Positions 17,920-26,700 of a DNA stretch of 64,000 nt are shown here, piece after piece; positions within the stretch are counted from its first letter, which is position 1, and each line of letters opens with the position of its first letter. The stretch covers positions 248,001-312,000 of the forward strand of contig NZ_JACDUT010000002.1 in NCBI RefSeq assembly GCF_013761245.1, in the 5' to 3' direction. This DNA comes from Thermaerobacillus caldiproteolyticus (GTDB lineage: Bacteria > Bacillota > Bacilli > Bacillales > Anoxybacillaceae). The translations under genes and the position numbers were made by a program. The notes below the pieces were generated by a model. The model ran no database searches. It saw nothing but the letters and a program-made list of their open reading frames with translations, and was not told the origin of the DNA.

Positions 17920-18745
17920 GCCTTTGCAAATGCATTGTCAAATAGACGGCTTCTGCATCGTCCACCGGCAACTGTAACGTTTGTTGCATCACTTTAATCA
18001 ACTTCCATGCAAGATTATAGCATAGTGGATATGCTTCTTTCAAGATTTTCGACAATTTTTTTGGTTCTTCGACTCTTTCCCCTTTTTTAATGCGCTCAAT
18101 CGCATAACGCAAATGACGAATAAACCGCAAATAATGGATACTTTCCCGATCAATGACGATGCCGAGCTGCTCTTCTACAATCTCGATTAGCTTTGCAATC
18201 AATTGAGAATGCTGGTTCACCTCAGAAAGGCTTTGTTTTGAAATGCCGCTATGAATGTGCAACGCGATAAATCCTGCCTCCCCTTCCGGCAACTTTACCC
18301 CTAGCTTTCGATTAATCATGTCGACTACTTCTTGTGCAATCTCATATTCAAGAGGGTAGAGGCTTTTCGTTTCCACTAAAAACGGATTTTTTAAATCGAG
18401 CCCTTGTTCAATCCGCTTCAGCGTAAACGAAATATGATCCGTAAGAGCGACGTGGATATGCTCATTCAATGGTACATGGACGCGGCCTTTAATATGTTGC
18501 ATTACTTCATTCATGACCCCGATAAATTCCTCATCGAGCTCCGGAAGCAATTTTTTATATTGCTCTTGCTCCCGCTCATTTTTTAAAATAAACCATTTTT
18601 CGACCGCGCTTTGCTCAATATAGTCTCCTTTTTTCTTTCCGAATCCAATCCCTTTTCCAAGCAGCACCACTTCATCATATTCCGGATGCGAAGCGATAAG
18701 AACGTTATTATTTAACACTTTTTCCACCCGAAAGGACTTCCCCAC
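17894..18745 (-). CDS. glcT: GlcT transcription antiterminator
   Basis: A 283-residue BglG-family antiterminator. It has an N-terminal RNA-binding domain (VEKVLNNNVLIASHPEYDEV and IGFGKKKGD) and two PTS-regulation domains (about 65-170 and 172-283), whose conserved histidines lie in LNEHIHVALTDH and AGFIALHIHSG (PRD1) and in YLRFIRHLRYAI and AVYLTMHLQRL (PRD2). In the absence of glucose, enzyme II phosphorylates and inactivates it. GTG at 18745 is chosen because AAAGGAG touches the upstream ATG at 18754 with no spacing but is 9 nt from the GTG, and the B. subtilis protein begins at the same place. The ptsG promoter lies in its 3' end. Confidence 0.93.
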   Translation of the reverse strand: MGKSFRVEKVLNNNVLIASHPEYDEVVLLGKGIGFGKKKGDYIEQSAVEKWFILKNEREQEQYKKLLPELDEEFIGVMNEVMQHIKGRVHVPLNEHIHVALTDHISFTLKRIEQGLDLKNPFLVETKSLYPLEYEIAQEVVDMINRKLGVKLPEGEAGFIALHIHSGISKQSLSEVNQHSQLIAKLIEIVEEQLGIVIDRESIHYLRFIRHLRYAIERIKKGERVEEPKKLSKILKEAYPLCYNLAWKLIKVMQQTLQLPVDDAEAVYLTMHLQRLAEKEKNE

Positions 18746-18763
18746 AAAGCCCATCTCCTTTAA

Positions 18764-18777
18764 ATTAAACGTTTACA
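18764..18777. promoter_or_regulatory. Possible cre site upstream of glcT
   Basis: TGTAAACGTTTAAT on the minus strand matches the CcpA operator TGWAANCGNTNWCA except at the last positions. Carbon control of glcT is inferred only. Confidence 0.35.
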
Positions 18778-18951
18778 ATACTATCATCTTACGCAACGAA
18801 ACAGAAATCGTCAACGTCAAAAAATTGACGTTTTATGAAAAGATGTCATTTAAGTGACAAAGAGCGAAAAAATTGTTTTCACTTCTATCGTCCGCTATAA
18901 TATAGAACACGTCACAGGCGCGACGAAACCAATTGAAAGGCGGGAGTACCA

Positions 18952-19761
18952 TTGATTAAGTTAATTGTTAGCGACTTAGATGGGACATTGCTCGGATTTG
19001 ATAAAAAAATTAAGGAAGAAGATAAGCGCGCCATTCAATTAGCCATTGAGAATGGAATCGATTTCGCCGTTGCATCCGGACGGATGGATATTGAAATTTT
19101 AGAAGTGTTAAAAGAAATCGAACAAAAAGCACATCGCGTCAGTCAAAACGGTGCTTATATTTATACGAAAACAGACGTTTCTCTCCATTCCGCAGCATTC
19201 GAACCGGACATTGCGCGCCAAATTTATAAAGAAGCAAAACAATTAGAAGCCATTGTCCTCGTTTGTAACGAAAATACAAATTTTATTGAAGAAATGAATG
19301 AACATGTGAGTGAATTGCAAAAGCGGTTATTTTACGGACTATGTGAAGTTCCAAATATGAGTGGGACCATCGGTGCTGACATCCTTCCTTCCAAAATTAC
19401 CGTCTTAGCAGAAAATGAAGTCATTACATCGTTTCAGCAACAAATAATGGAACGATTTGGCGATGTAGTCGATACGTTTATTTCAGAACCGCGCTGTCTT
19501 GATATCATGCCGAAAAACATCAGCAAAGGAAACGCGCTTCGTTCGCTAATGAATCACTTAGATGTTCAGCCTGAAGAAACGGCTTGCTTTGGCGATGCGT
19601 TTAACGATATACCGATGTTCCGCCTTACCCCTTACAGCTTTGTGATGTCTCACGCTCATCCGGACGTAAAAAAAGAGGCGCGATATATTGTTGACTCTGT
19701 GAGTGAAGCAGTACAAATCATTCTTACCGAAATCAATCAGCCAAACCTCACGCAAAAATAA
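18952..19761 (+). CDS. Cof-type HAD-superfamily phosphatase
   Basis: 269 residues. Motif I is DLDGTLLG near the N-terminus, motif II is VASGRM, and the motif III/IV segment is CFGDAFNDIPMF near 210-221, with the IIB cap of the Cof/sugar-phosphatase group between. These enzymes remove phosphate from sugar phosphates, FMN or PLP; the substrate is unknown here. The start is TTG, set by GGCGGGAG 5 nt upstream and by the motif beginning only a few residues in (MIKLIVSDLDG). It is monocistronic, closed by the terminator at 19759-19793. Confidence 0.88.
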   Translation: MIKLIVSDLDGTLLGFDKKIKEEDKRAIQLAIENGIDFAVASGRMDIEILEVLKEIEQKAHRVSQNGAYIYTKTDVSLHSAAFEPDIARQIYKEAKQLEAIVLVCNENTNFIEEMNEHVSELQKRLFYGLCEVPNMSGTIGADILPSKITVLAENEVITSFQQQIMERFGDVVDTFISEPRCLDIMPKNISKGNALRSLMNHLDVQPEETACFGDAFNDIPMFRLTPYSFVMSHAHPDVKKEARYIVDSVSEAVQIILTEINQPNLTQK

Positions 19762-19793
19762 GACTCCAAACGAAAAAGGAGTCTTTTTTCATC
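19759..19793 (+). terminator. Terminator after the HAD phosphatase gene
   Basis: Stem AAGACTCC/GGAGTCTT with an A-rich loop, followed by six T. Confidence 0.85.
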
Positions 19794-19831
19794 TCTATGC
19801 ATACATTGTTGAAAAAGGAGGGGATATGATC

Positions 19832-20281
19832 ATGAAAAAGTTACAACCGCAAAAATTACATGTGCAGCGAATGGAACAAACCGATGCTATCACTCCTACA
19901 ACGGGTAGAAAATATACGCTTACTCATTCCGATATGACAGGAAATCTATATTTACATATCGGGCGAACGTTTTTCGTTCAACATATCGGACCGGCACGTG
20001 ATGAAGTACTAGCTGAATGGAAGCAGGTAAAACAGACGCTTATTTTGTTCGTCTATGTGTACATTGGAAATCAAAGTATGGGAAAAGACATAAACCAATG
20101 GCGAAAAAGTATTTTTGATAAAGAATTACCGCTTGCACTTGAGGCCATTCGCTATGGCGACCATCCTTTGTTTCAAGCATATCCTTCCTTAGACTTTAGC
20201 CCGATTCTTGTTCATTTTACATCCGAATATCCTGACTTGAACACAACCGAATATTACGGTTCTCCATATATGTACAAATGA
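19832..20281 (+). CDS. Staygreen-family protein
   Basis: A 149-residue soluble protein with the core RKYTLTHSDMTGNLYLHIG near residue 25-43 and EVLAEW shortly after, the pattern of the Staygreen (SGR) family. Plant SGR is a magnesium dechelatase that starts chlorophyll breakdown. Bacterial homologues from non-photosynthetic firmicutes have been reported to act on chlorophyll in vitro, but their physiological role is unclear. GGAGGGG is only 2 nt from the first ATG (19826) but 8 nt from the second (19832), so I start at the second. Convergence with other genes is absent; it is flanked by a terminator on the left and an alpha/beta hydrolase gene on the right. Confidence 0.8.
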   Translation: MKKLQPQKLHVQRMEQTDAITPTTGRKYTLTHSDMTGNLYLHIGRTFFVQHIGPARDEVLAEWKQVKQTLILFVYVYIGNQSMGKDINQWRKSIFDKELPLALEAIRYGDHPLFQAYPSLDFSPILVHFTSEYPDLNTTEYYGSPYMYK

Positions 20282-20419
20282 GACATCCTCCCTATCCTTC
20301 TCTCTCCCAGCTGCCTGTTACACTAACGTGAAAACCCGTTCCTATCACAAAGTAATGATATTTTCCGTTCTGTCAATCCATACTAATCAAAGGACTATCC
20401 AGAATGGAGGACAAGAAAA

Positions 20420-21184
20420 ATGCCATACATCACTATAGATGACGTCATTCAGCTTTATTATGAAGAAGAAGGGAACGGTAAACCACTTCTATTCATTCAT
20501 CCTCCGGGAATGGGAAGCATGGTTTTTGCCAATCAACGAGCGTTATCAAGCGATTTTCGTGTGATTACGTATGATATGCGCGGAAATGGAAAAAGCAGTC
20601 CCTCCAACTGCCCTATTTCTATTCCTTTGCTTGCGGAAGATATAAAGCGATTGTTTGATACACTTGAACTTGAACGAGCAGTTGTTTGCAGTTATTCAAA
20701 CGGAGGCTCCACCGCCTTAGAATTTGCCTTGCGCTACCCTCATCATGTCGAACAGCTTATCTTAATCGGTGGATTTTCCGAAGTATCGACAATATGGTTA
20801 CATGCAGAATTTTTATTAGGCATTTACATTGTAAAAGGCCGTGCCGTCTCTTTCCTTGCGAAAGTATTAGGGCAGTCGCACGGAAAAAACACTGCCGAGA
20901 AAAAAGCGATTGCACAATATGTCAAGTTAGCGAACAAAAATGATCTGCTCGCTATGTATAAAGAGGGGCTCACATATTGCTGTACAAACCGTTTATCGCA
21001 ATTAACAATGCCGCTTCTTCTTATATACGGCGCCTGTGATTACTATATGCACCCTTACGAAGCGTTATTTACGACCTATGCTCCTCACGCCAAAGTTGTC
21101 TATATTGAAAAAGCACGACATCAAATTCCAACGAAACACTTTTGCGAATTAAATGCGATTATAAAGACATACTGTTTAACATAG
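20420..21184 (+). CDS. Alpha/beta hydrolase
   Basis: A 254-residue single-domain hydrolase. The oxyanion segment is HPPGMGS near 27-33, the nucleophile elbow is CSYSNGGS (about 88-95; serine in S-Y-S-N-G instead of the usual G-x-S-x-G), the acid is in YGACDYYMHP and the histidine in KARHQIP near 232-238. All three catalytic positions are therefore present. GGAGG precedes ATG. The substrate (ester, lactone or peptide) cannot be read. No operon partner is evident. Confidence 0.88.
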   Translation: MPYITIDDVIQLYYEEEGNGKPLLFIHPPGMGSMVFANQRALSSDFRVITYDMRGNGKSSPSNCPISIPLLAEDIKRLFDTLELERAVVCSYSNGGSTALEFALRYPHHVEQLILIGGFSEVSTIWLHAEFLLGIYIVKGRAVSFLAKVLGQSHGKNTAEKKAIAQYVKLANKNDLLAMYKEGLTYCCTNRLSQLTMPLLLIYGACDYYMHPYEALFTTYAPHAKVVYIEKARHQIPTKHFCELNAIIKTYCLT

Positions 21185-21216
21185 CCACCATTATCCATAA
21201 TAAGGAGGGAAAAAGA

Positions 21217-21426
21217 GTGGCAAAGAAAGGACGCCAACATAAAGTCAGTCAAAAACAGCTAATCCAGCCGTTTCAAAAACGGAAGCAGAAATGGCAAAAG
21301 ATAGCGTTGACACAGCAAAACAAGCGAAGACAAACCGTTCATAATAATATAAAAGCGAGGCCGGCGTTATCGGCCGGCCTCGTGTCATTGGTCAAGCCGC
21401 TTGCTGGGCCGTCGCATTTTCCTTAA
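21217..21426 (+). CDS. Small highly basic protein (tentative)
   Basis: A GTG-started 69-codon ORF with AAGGAGG 8 nt upstream. The first 45 residues are rich in K, R and Q (KKGRQHKVSQKQ, FQKRKQKWQK), suggesting nucleic-acid binding or a ribosome-associated small protein. The second half runs through the terminator of the opposite antiporter gene and overlaps its 3' end by 35 nt, so the tail may be accidental. I do not recognise a family. Confidence 0.4.
   Translation: MAKKGRQHKVSQKQLIQPFQKRKQKWQKIALTQQNKRRQTVHNNIKARPALSAGLVSLVKPLAGPSHFP
21345..21381 (-). terminator. Terminator after the antiporter gene
   Basis: A GC-rich stem GAGGCCGGC/GCCGGCCTC (21357-21365 / 21373-21381), followed on the minus strand by GCTTTTATATTATT. 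Confidence 0.8.
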
Positions 21427-22540
21427 AAATCGCTTTCATTAGCGGAGGAGTGACAATCGTCGTGACAAGTACAACGACAACAAGAATCGCAAATAAATCT
21501 GCCGTTAATAACTTAGTCTCTAAGCCAATCCCCGCAATAATTAAGGCGACCTCTCCGCGGGAAACCATCCCTGCACCGACAGCCAGTGAACTTCTCCATG
21601 CAAACCCAGCCAGTTTCGCCCCCAACGCGGCACCGATTAATTTCGTTAAAATGGCAAGGATGCTTAAGCTAATCATGAGCCAAAGATGCTGACCCACTCC
21701 AGAAAACTCAACCGCTACCCCGATGGACGTAAAAAAGACTGGAACAAAAATAGAGTAACCAATTGTTTCCACTTTTTCAAAAACTTCATGCTTGAAACTA
21801 GTAAAACTGATTCCCAATCCAGCGATGTAGGCTCCAATAATCGCAGCCACCCCTGTTGCTTCCGCAAAATACGCAAACGCAAAGCAAATAATGAGCGCTG
21901 CCGAAATGACCGTCTCCGTCACCCGTAACGGGGCAAACAGACGCAAGACGATCGGAATCGCTTTCCATGCTAATAAAATCGCAATTACAAAGAAGATAAC
22001 TTTCTTGATAATAACGGCACCAAGGTTAACATCCCCTCCCGTCATACTCATTAAAAACGCCAAGGCAATAATGACAAGAATATCATCAATCACAGCCGCT
22101 CCTAAAATCGCAGAACCTTCTTTCGATTTCAGCTGCCCCATTTCTTTTAGCGCTTGTACAGAAATGCTGACGCTTGTGGCCGACAGTAAAAGCCCGAGAA
22201 ACACCGCTTGTGCCGTCGATAATCCTATAACAAGTCCCGCTATATATCCTAGTGATAAAGGAACGACAATACCTAACACCCCAACAAATGTGGAGGCTTT
22301 TCCTGTTTTTTTAAACTGATCCATATCCGTTTCCAAGCCAGCGATAAACATTAATAAAATCACGCCAATTTGGCTAATTTCCTTCAGAATCTCTGTGTTA
22401 TCGACCACTCCTAATACGGTAGGACCAAGAACGATTCCGATCAGCAATTTTCCGAGTACAGACGGCTGTCCGAGACGAACACTAATATCCCCCGCAAGTT
22501 TTGACGCAAATAAAATCGCTGCTAGCTGTAAAATTAACAT
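21392..22540 (-). CDS. CPA2-family cation:proton antiporter
   Basis: A 382-residue integral membrane protein with about 12 hydrophobic segments, of the monovalent cation:proton antiporter-2 family (NapA/KefB/GerN-like). Typical features are LGQPSVLGKLLIGIVLGP at 23-40, MFIAGLETD near 65 and the conserved ion-binding LGAAVIDDIL near 146-155 with the paired aspartates. There is no C-terminal TrkA-N domain, as in NapA and GerN. It exports Na+ or K+ in exchange for protons. Monocistronic, with a GC-rich terminator. Confidence 0.9.
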   Translation of the reverse strand: MLILQLAAILFASKLAGDISVRLGQPSVLGKLLIGIVLGPTVLGVVDNTEILKEISQIGVILLMFIAGLETDMDQFKKTGKASTFVGVLGIVVPLSLGYIAGLVIGLSTAQAVFLGLLLSATSVSISVQALKEMGQLKSKEGSAILGAAVIDDILVIIALAFLMSMTGGDVNLGAVIIKKVIFFVIAILLAWKAIPIVLRLFAPLRVTETVISAALIICFAFAYFAEATGVAAIIGAYIAGLGISFTSFKHEVFEKVETIGYSIFVPVFFTSIGVAVEFSGVGQHLWLMISLSILAILTKLIGAALGAKLAGFAWRSSLAVGAGMVSRGEVALIIAGIGLETKLLTADLFAILVVVVLVTTIVTPPLMKAIFKENATAQQAA

Positions 22541-22609
22541 TGCTCACTCTCCTTTTTTCTTCTTTGCATCGTTAATGATTACGTTTAGCGTGCGCAAAAG
22601 GTTTCATTT

Positions 22610-22744
22610 TTAACATAAGAAAAGCGCAATCTCCCCATTCCCATCTAAGAACGTCCCATGTTCTGGGGTATTGCCATTTCCCGCTCCCACGATGAGCAAA
22701 TGTTCTTTGTCTGCCAGAAGCGCCTGTCTTTGATGTGATGGTTA
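22610..22744 (-). pseudogene. Short unidentified gene remnant
   Basis: Between the antiporter start (22540) and 22880 there is no intact gene. A minus-strand stretch of about 43 codons ending at TAA 22612-22610 reads QALLADKEHLLIVGAGNGN then TPEHGTFLDGNGEIALF. It looks protein-like but has a stop just upstream and no start site. The parent family is not recognised. The rest of the 375-nt gap shows nothing clear. Confidence 0.35.
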
Positions 22745-22880
22745 TTTTGCCCCCGATCTGCTTAACACATCACGTTATCACGTCATACTTTACGCAAGTT
22801 TTACATGGAGGTTTATCCAAGCAAGTAAACTGGCTGGAAGCTGAAGCTAGACAGTATTTGAAAAATTATATTTTCCTAGC

Positions 22881-22925
22881 CCGAAAAATAAACGGCTAAA
22901 CCACTTATGATAGGTTTAGCCGTTT
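22881..22925 (-). terminator. Terminator at the end of the small gene 22916-23158
   Basis: A 13-bp perfect stem AAACGGCTAAACC / GGTTTAGCCGTTT (22889-22901 / 22912-22924), followed on the minus strand by TTATTTTTC. The stop codon lies in the stem. Confidence 0.88.
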
Positions 22926-23158
22926 TCTAATAGATTACAAGTAATTTTCATTTTTGTTTTTGTTGCTTGAAGCGTTGTCTCACGGTCGATATGTTCGTTT
23001 AATACAACAACTGTTAAATCGTAAACGACCCTTGCCAGCTGCTCCACTGCCTGTTTTAAATACTGCTCCTCGTAAGCGACTCCATCCTTTACCAACAGTG
23101 TAAGCAACTCTTCTGTTCGCTTTTGAATCTCGTCCATATCACCTGCATAACTGTTCAT
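22916..23158 (-). CDS. Small hypothetical helical protein
   Basis: 80 residues, mostly amphipathic helix (DEIQKRTEELLTLLVKDGVA, YLKQAVEQLARVVYDLTVVV), with no signal peptide or membrane segment. A GGGGGAATGAGG purine region precedes ATG and a strong terminator follows, so it is a real gene. I do not recognise the family. It lies 83 nt downstream of the GGDEF-EAL gene in the same direction and may be cotranscribed. Confidence 0.7.
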   Translation of the reverse strand: MNSYAGDMDEIQKRTEELLTLLVKDGVAYEEQYLKQAVEQLARVVYDLTVVVLNEHIDRETTLQATKTKMKITCNLLENG

Positions 23159-23241
23159 TTCCTCATTCCCCCGTCCCGTATTCTTTTTTTATACTCATAC
23201 GCGACAGGTTGGATAAATAGAACCATTCGGAGTAAAAAGGG

Positions 23242-25650
23242 TTATTTCCATTTTGCTATCAATGATTGTAAATCGTTAAGCACGCTCGGCAGCTGTTCAA
23301 GCGGAACAGGCTGGCTAAAGTAATAGCCTTGCATCTCATCGCATCCTTTTTCCAGTAAAAAACGAACTTGTTCTTCTGTCTCTACTCCTTCAGCTGTGAC
23401 CTCTAAATTCAATCGATGTGCCAGCGAAATGATCGCTTCCACAATCTCCGCTCCTTTATGATTTTCGTCTAAATCCCGAATAAAGGAACGATCAATTTTG
23501 ACAGCATCAATCGGAAAGCGATTTAAATAATTAAGCGACGAATAACTAACGCCAAAATCATCAATGGCAATCGTAATCCCTTTCTGTTTTAGTTTTTGTA
23601 AAATCCGAATAACTTCGTACGGCTCTTTCATCACCGTTGTTTCAGTAATTTCGAAGACAAACGATGAAGGGGATACGTTCGCTTCCGCAAAAATGTCACT
23701 AACCATCGTTTCCAAATGTTCATCCATAAATTGCCTTGCCGATAAATTCACCGCCATTTTCAGTGAGGTGAAGCCCATTTTTTGTAATCCTCTTAAATCG
23801 TGACACGCCTGTTGCAATACCCATGTTCCGATTTTGTCAATTACATTCGTTTCCTCCGCAATCGGAATAAACTCTGCCGGACTAATCATCCCTAATTGCG
23901 GATGTTTCCACCTTATCAAAGCTTCTACATTAACGGTTCCTAATCGTATATTCACCTTTGGTTGGTAATAAAGAGAGAACTCATGGTTCTCTAATGCCAC
24001 TTGTAAATCATTTTCCAGTCGGATTTTTTTAGCAAAGATATCATGAAGCTTTGATTGATATTCAACAACGTGACTGACTCCATTCATTTTTGCGTAGTAA
24101 ACCGCTTTATCCGCATTGCTGAGCAACGTCTCCACCGAGAGGTTCGCATCGCATGCATGACTAACCCCAATATTCACTGTAATATTTAGCTTTTCCCCGG
24201 CAATAAAATAAGGTTCATGCAACAAACGATCGAGCTCACGAAGCAGCGTATCGACTTCCTTTTGCTGCTCATACACGGATACAACTGCAAATTCATCATC
24301 GCCAATTCTCGCTAAAAACACGTGTTGCGATTCCATCTTTTTTAGCCGCTGTGCTACTTCTTTTAAAAGCTCATCTCCGTTGGAGTGTCCAAGAAAATCA
24401 TTAATAAATTTAAAGCGGTTAATATCGATTAATAAAACCACAACCCCTGTATGATGAAGCATAAACTCATTCAACTTTTCTTTCAAATAATTGCGATTGG
24501 CAAGCCCTGTAAGCGAATCATACTGTGCCATAAATTCGATTTCTTTCTCTTTATTTTTTTGTTCGGAAAGATCACGCATAATAAGAAATTGAGCATTTTG
24601 ACCATAATAATGAATGGACGTTTCTTTTACCTGTACTTCTTTTTTCTCTCCATTCAATGATGTAAGTATCCATTCTTCCGACTCTTTGTCTCCTTTTTCA
24701 AGAAAATCGCTCAACTTCCTCCCTTGTACGTGATGCAGACAAGCGGCTTTCATCATTTCCAAGCCAGACGGATTCATATAACGAATCGCTCCGTCTATTT
24801 GAATAATAACTGGGTCTGGCAAAAATTCAATGACTTTTCGATATAATTCTTCACTGTGTCTTAACTGTTCCTGCACTTGAATTAAGTCAGTTAAATCCCT
24901 AAGCATCGACAGGCCTGCTACGATTTTTCCGTCTTTATTGAAAACTGGCGTAATATTCGCTGATACGTATGCTCTCGTGCCGTCTTTACGCATCAGTGAT
25001 AATCGAATCGATGTCAAACTCTCTCCCCGACCAAGCTTCATTAAACTTCGTTGCAATCTTGTACGGTACTCCGGCAAAAACGTCAATATGTCTTTCGAAA
25101 GCATTTCCTCTTCATGCCAACCTAACAGCCGTTCTACTTCTCGATTCACAAGCAAAATTCGTCCCGCTAAATCAAAGACAATTAGCGCATCATGGGAGTG
25201 AGCGAGAAAGGAATGAAATAACTGATGAATTTCTTCCAATTGCTCTTCCTGTTCGATTTTTTCCGTAATATCCCTCGTAAAACAAATCAGGTAAGGAATC
25301 GTTCCATCTTCTTTTACAATCGGTACAATGGTCGACTCGGCAATTCGGAGTGAGTCTTTGACATTCATTTGATCCCGATAGGTCACAATCGCCTTCGTCT
25401 CAACGGCTTTTCGATATTGTCTATTTAAATGAGCGGCGATCTCTCTTGGATAAATCTCTTCAATGCACTTTCCCATATCTTCCTCAACAAGGCTAGCTAA
25501 ATGAAGAGCATCGGAGCTTACACGAACATAACGAAACCGCGGCCCCTCTTCTACTTTCATTAAAAAAACAACATCAAACAGCTGGTTCATAATCGTGAAC
25601 AACAACTGTTCATCGAAGACCAGCTCTTTTATTAATTCACTTTGTCTCAT
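23242..25650 (-). CDS. PAS-GGDEF-EAL cyclic-di-GMP protein
   Basis: 802 residues, no membrane segment. Order: three PAS domains (about 12-135, 140-265, 268-375), GGDEF (about 378-535) and EAL (about 550-802). The GGDEF signature is altered: RIGDDEF in place of RLGGDEF, so cyclase activity is doubtful. The EAL domain looks intact: VEALIRW, NLSARQF, the glutamate in FEITETTVM, the metal site IDDFGVSYSSL, K in VKIDRSF, and TAEGVET. Most likely a cytosolic c-di-GMP phosphodiesterase tuned by PAS sensing and possibly GTP binding. The start ATG at 25650 follows a purine-rich stretch. The 304 nt upstream shared with the nitroreductase hold no gene. Confidence 0.9.
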   Translation of the reverse strand: MRQSELIKELVFDEQLLFTIMNQLFDVVFLMKVEEGPRFRYVRVSSDALHLASLVEEDMGKCIEEIYPREIAAHLNRQYRKAVETKAIVTYRDQMNVKDSLRIAESTIVPIVKEDGTIPYLICFTRDITEKIEQEEQLEEIHQLFHSFLAHSHDALIVFDLAGRILLVNREVERLLGWHEEEMLSKDILTFLPEYRTRLQRSLMKLGRGESLTSIRLSLMRKDGTRAYVSANITPVFNKDGKIVAGLSMLRDLTDLIQVQEQLRHSEELYRKVIEFLPDPVIIQIDGAIRYMNPSGLEMMKAACLHHVQGRKLSDFLEKGDKESEEWILTSLNGEKKEVQVKETSIHYYGQNAQFLIMRDLSEQKNKEKEIEFMAQYDSLTGLANRNYLKEKLNEFMLHHTGVVVLLIDINRFKFINDFLGHSNGDELLKEVAQRLKKMESQHVFLARIGDDEFAVVSVYEQQKEVDTLLRELDRLLHEPYFIAGEKLNITVNIGVSHACDANLSVETLLSNADKAVYYAKMNGVSHVVEYQSKLHDIFAKKIRLENDLQVALENHEFSLYYQPKVNIRLGTVNVEALIRWKHPQLGMISPAEFIPIAEETNVIDKIGTWVLQQACHDLRGLQKMGFTSLKMAVNLSARQFMDEHLETMVSDIFAEANVSPSSFVFEITETTVMKEPYEVIRILQKLKQKGITIAIDDFGVSYSSLNYLNRFPIDAVKIDRSFIRDLDENHKGAEIVEAIISLAHRLNLEVTAEGVETEEQVRFLLEKGCDEMQGYYFSQPVPLEQLPSVLNDLQSLIAKWK

Positions 25651-25850
25651 TTTTATTCATTCCTTTATGCAACAAAATACTAGTTGTTAATCCCCTTACT
25701 TATTTTTTCGGCAAAAAAACAATATTTTTAATATGTTTTGTTTGCATAAATTCTGTTAAAATCCTCTGATTGTTCGCCGTACCAATATCAACAAATACTG
25801 TCATCAGAAAAAGAAGGTATCCATTCCTGTAAAACACATCGTTAAAATAG

Positions 25851-25879
25851 TTGACAAATAGGAAGGATAACTTTATGAT
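25851..25879 (+). promoter_or_regulatory. Sigma-A promoter for the nitroreductase gene
   Basis: -35 TTGACA (25851-25856), 17-nt spacer, -10 TATGAT (25874-25879). The start codon is 75 nt downstream. The rest of the 25651-25954 gap is AT-rich and holds only a short, unsupported minus-strand frame (VFVDIGTANNQRILTEF) that may be a remnant. Confidence 0.8.
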
Positions 25880-25954
25880 GATATCGCTTGCTATAATTAC
25901 AAAATATTAGTTAGTTACTTTTCTAAACTGATAAAAGGAAATGGGGGAAGAAAT

Positions 25955-26590
25955 ATGGCAACTTCAATGGAAACTGCAAAAGACTTTTTTACAGTCGTAG
26001 ACGAACGCCAATCCATACGCAAATATGATCCGACTGTAACGATTAGTAAAGAGGAGTTAAGCGATATCATCAAAACGGCATGCAAAGCTCCATCCGCGTG
26101 GAACTTACAACATTGGCATTTTGTTGTCATCCGTGGAAAGGAAGCCCAACAGCGCTTACTTCCTATCGCTTATAACCAGCAGCAAATCGTTGATTCTTCT
26201 GCTGTTATTGCTGTATTAGGGGATTTAGAAGCAAATGAAAATACAGATGCTGTCTACGATCCATTAGTAAACGAAGGGCATATGACAAAAGAAGTTAAGG
26301 AAATACTCGCTGGACAAATTAAATCCGCATATGAAAACAAGCAGTATGCACGCGATGCTGCGTTTAGCAACGCTTCTCTTGCTGCAATGCAACTCATGCT
26401 TGCTGCTACTGCAAAAGGATGGGCAACATGCGCAATCGGCGGCTTTAACGCAGAACAATTTATGAGCGAATTCAATATTTCCAAACGCTATGTTCCTGTT
26501 ATGTTAATTACGGTTGGAAAAAGCATTGCGCCTGCACATCGTTCCACACGGCTTCCGCTTGAAACGATTACGACATGGATCGAAAAATAA
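25955..26590 (+). CDS. Nitroreductase family FMN enzyme (MhqN/YodC-like)
   Basis: A 211-residue FMN-dependent nitroreductase. The phosphate-binding RQSIRKYDP is at about 18-26, the flavin-contact segment ACKAPSAWNLQHWHFVVI near 47-64, and WATCAIGGF near 158-166. It fits the oxygen-insensitive NAD(P)H nitro/quinone reductase family, of which MhqN and YodC in B. subtilis respond to quinones and electrophiles. A good sigma-A promoter and GGGGGAAG ribosome site precede it and a strong terminator follows. An mhqR-like gene occurs at 53902, far away, so shared control is only a possibility. Confidence 0.88.
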   Translation: MATSMETAKDFFTVVDERQSIRKYDPTVTISKEELSDIIKTACKAPSAWNLQHWHFVVIRGKEAQQRLLPIAYNQQQIVDSSAVIAVLGDLEANENTDAVYDPLVNEGHMTKEVKEILAGQIKSAYENKQYARDAAFSNASLAAMQLMLAATAKGWATCAIGGFNAEQFMSEFNISKRYVPVMLITVGKSIAPAHRSTRLPLETITTWIEK

Positions 26591-26594
26591 ACGT

Positions 26595-26629
26595 AAAAAA
26601 GGGATAGCCTAAAAGGCATCCCTTTTTTA
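26595..26629. terminator. Terminator after the nitroreductase gene
   Basis: Stem AAAAAAGGGATAGCC / GGCATCCCTTTTTT with a 4-nt loop; A- and T-runs on both sides suggest use in both directions. Confidence 0.9.
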
Positions 26630-26700
26630 GAGAAAGTATAAAGTTTTAAGGGAAAACTGCCCAGTGCGGCTGAACAAGCCATCTCTCTATTGTGCAGCAG

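Noticed and set aside
25680-25830. Short minus-strand frame (VFVDIGTANNQRILTEF) as a gene
   Set aside because: About 35 codons, no ribosome site and no promoter; at most a remnant.
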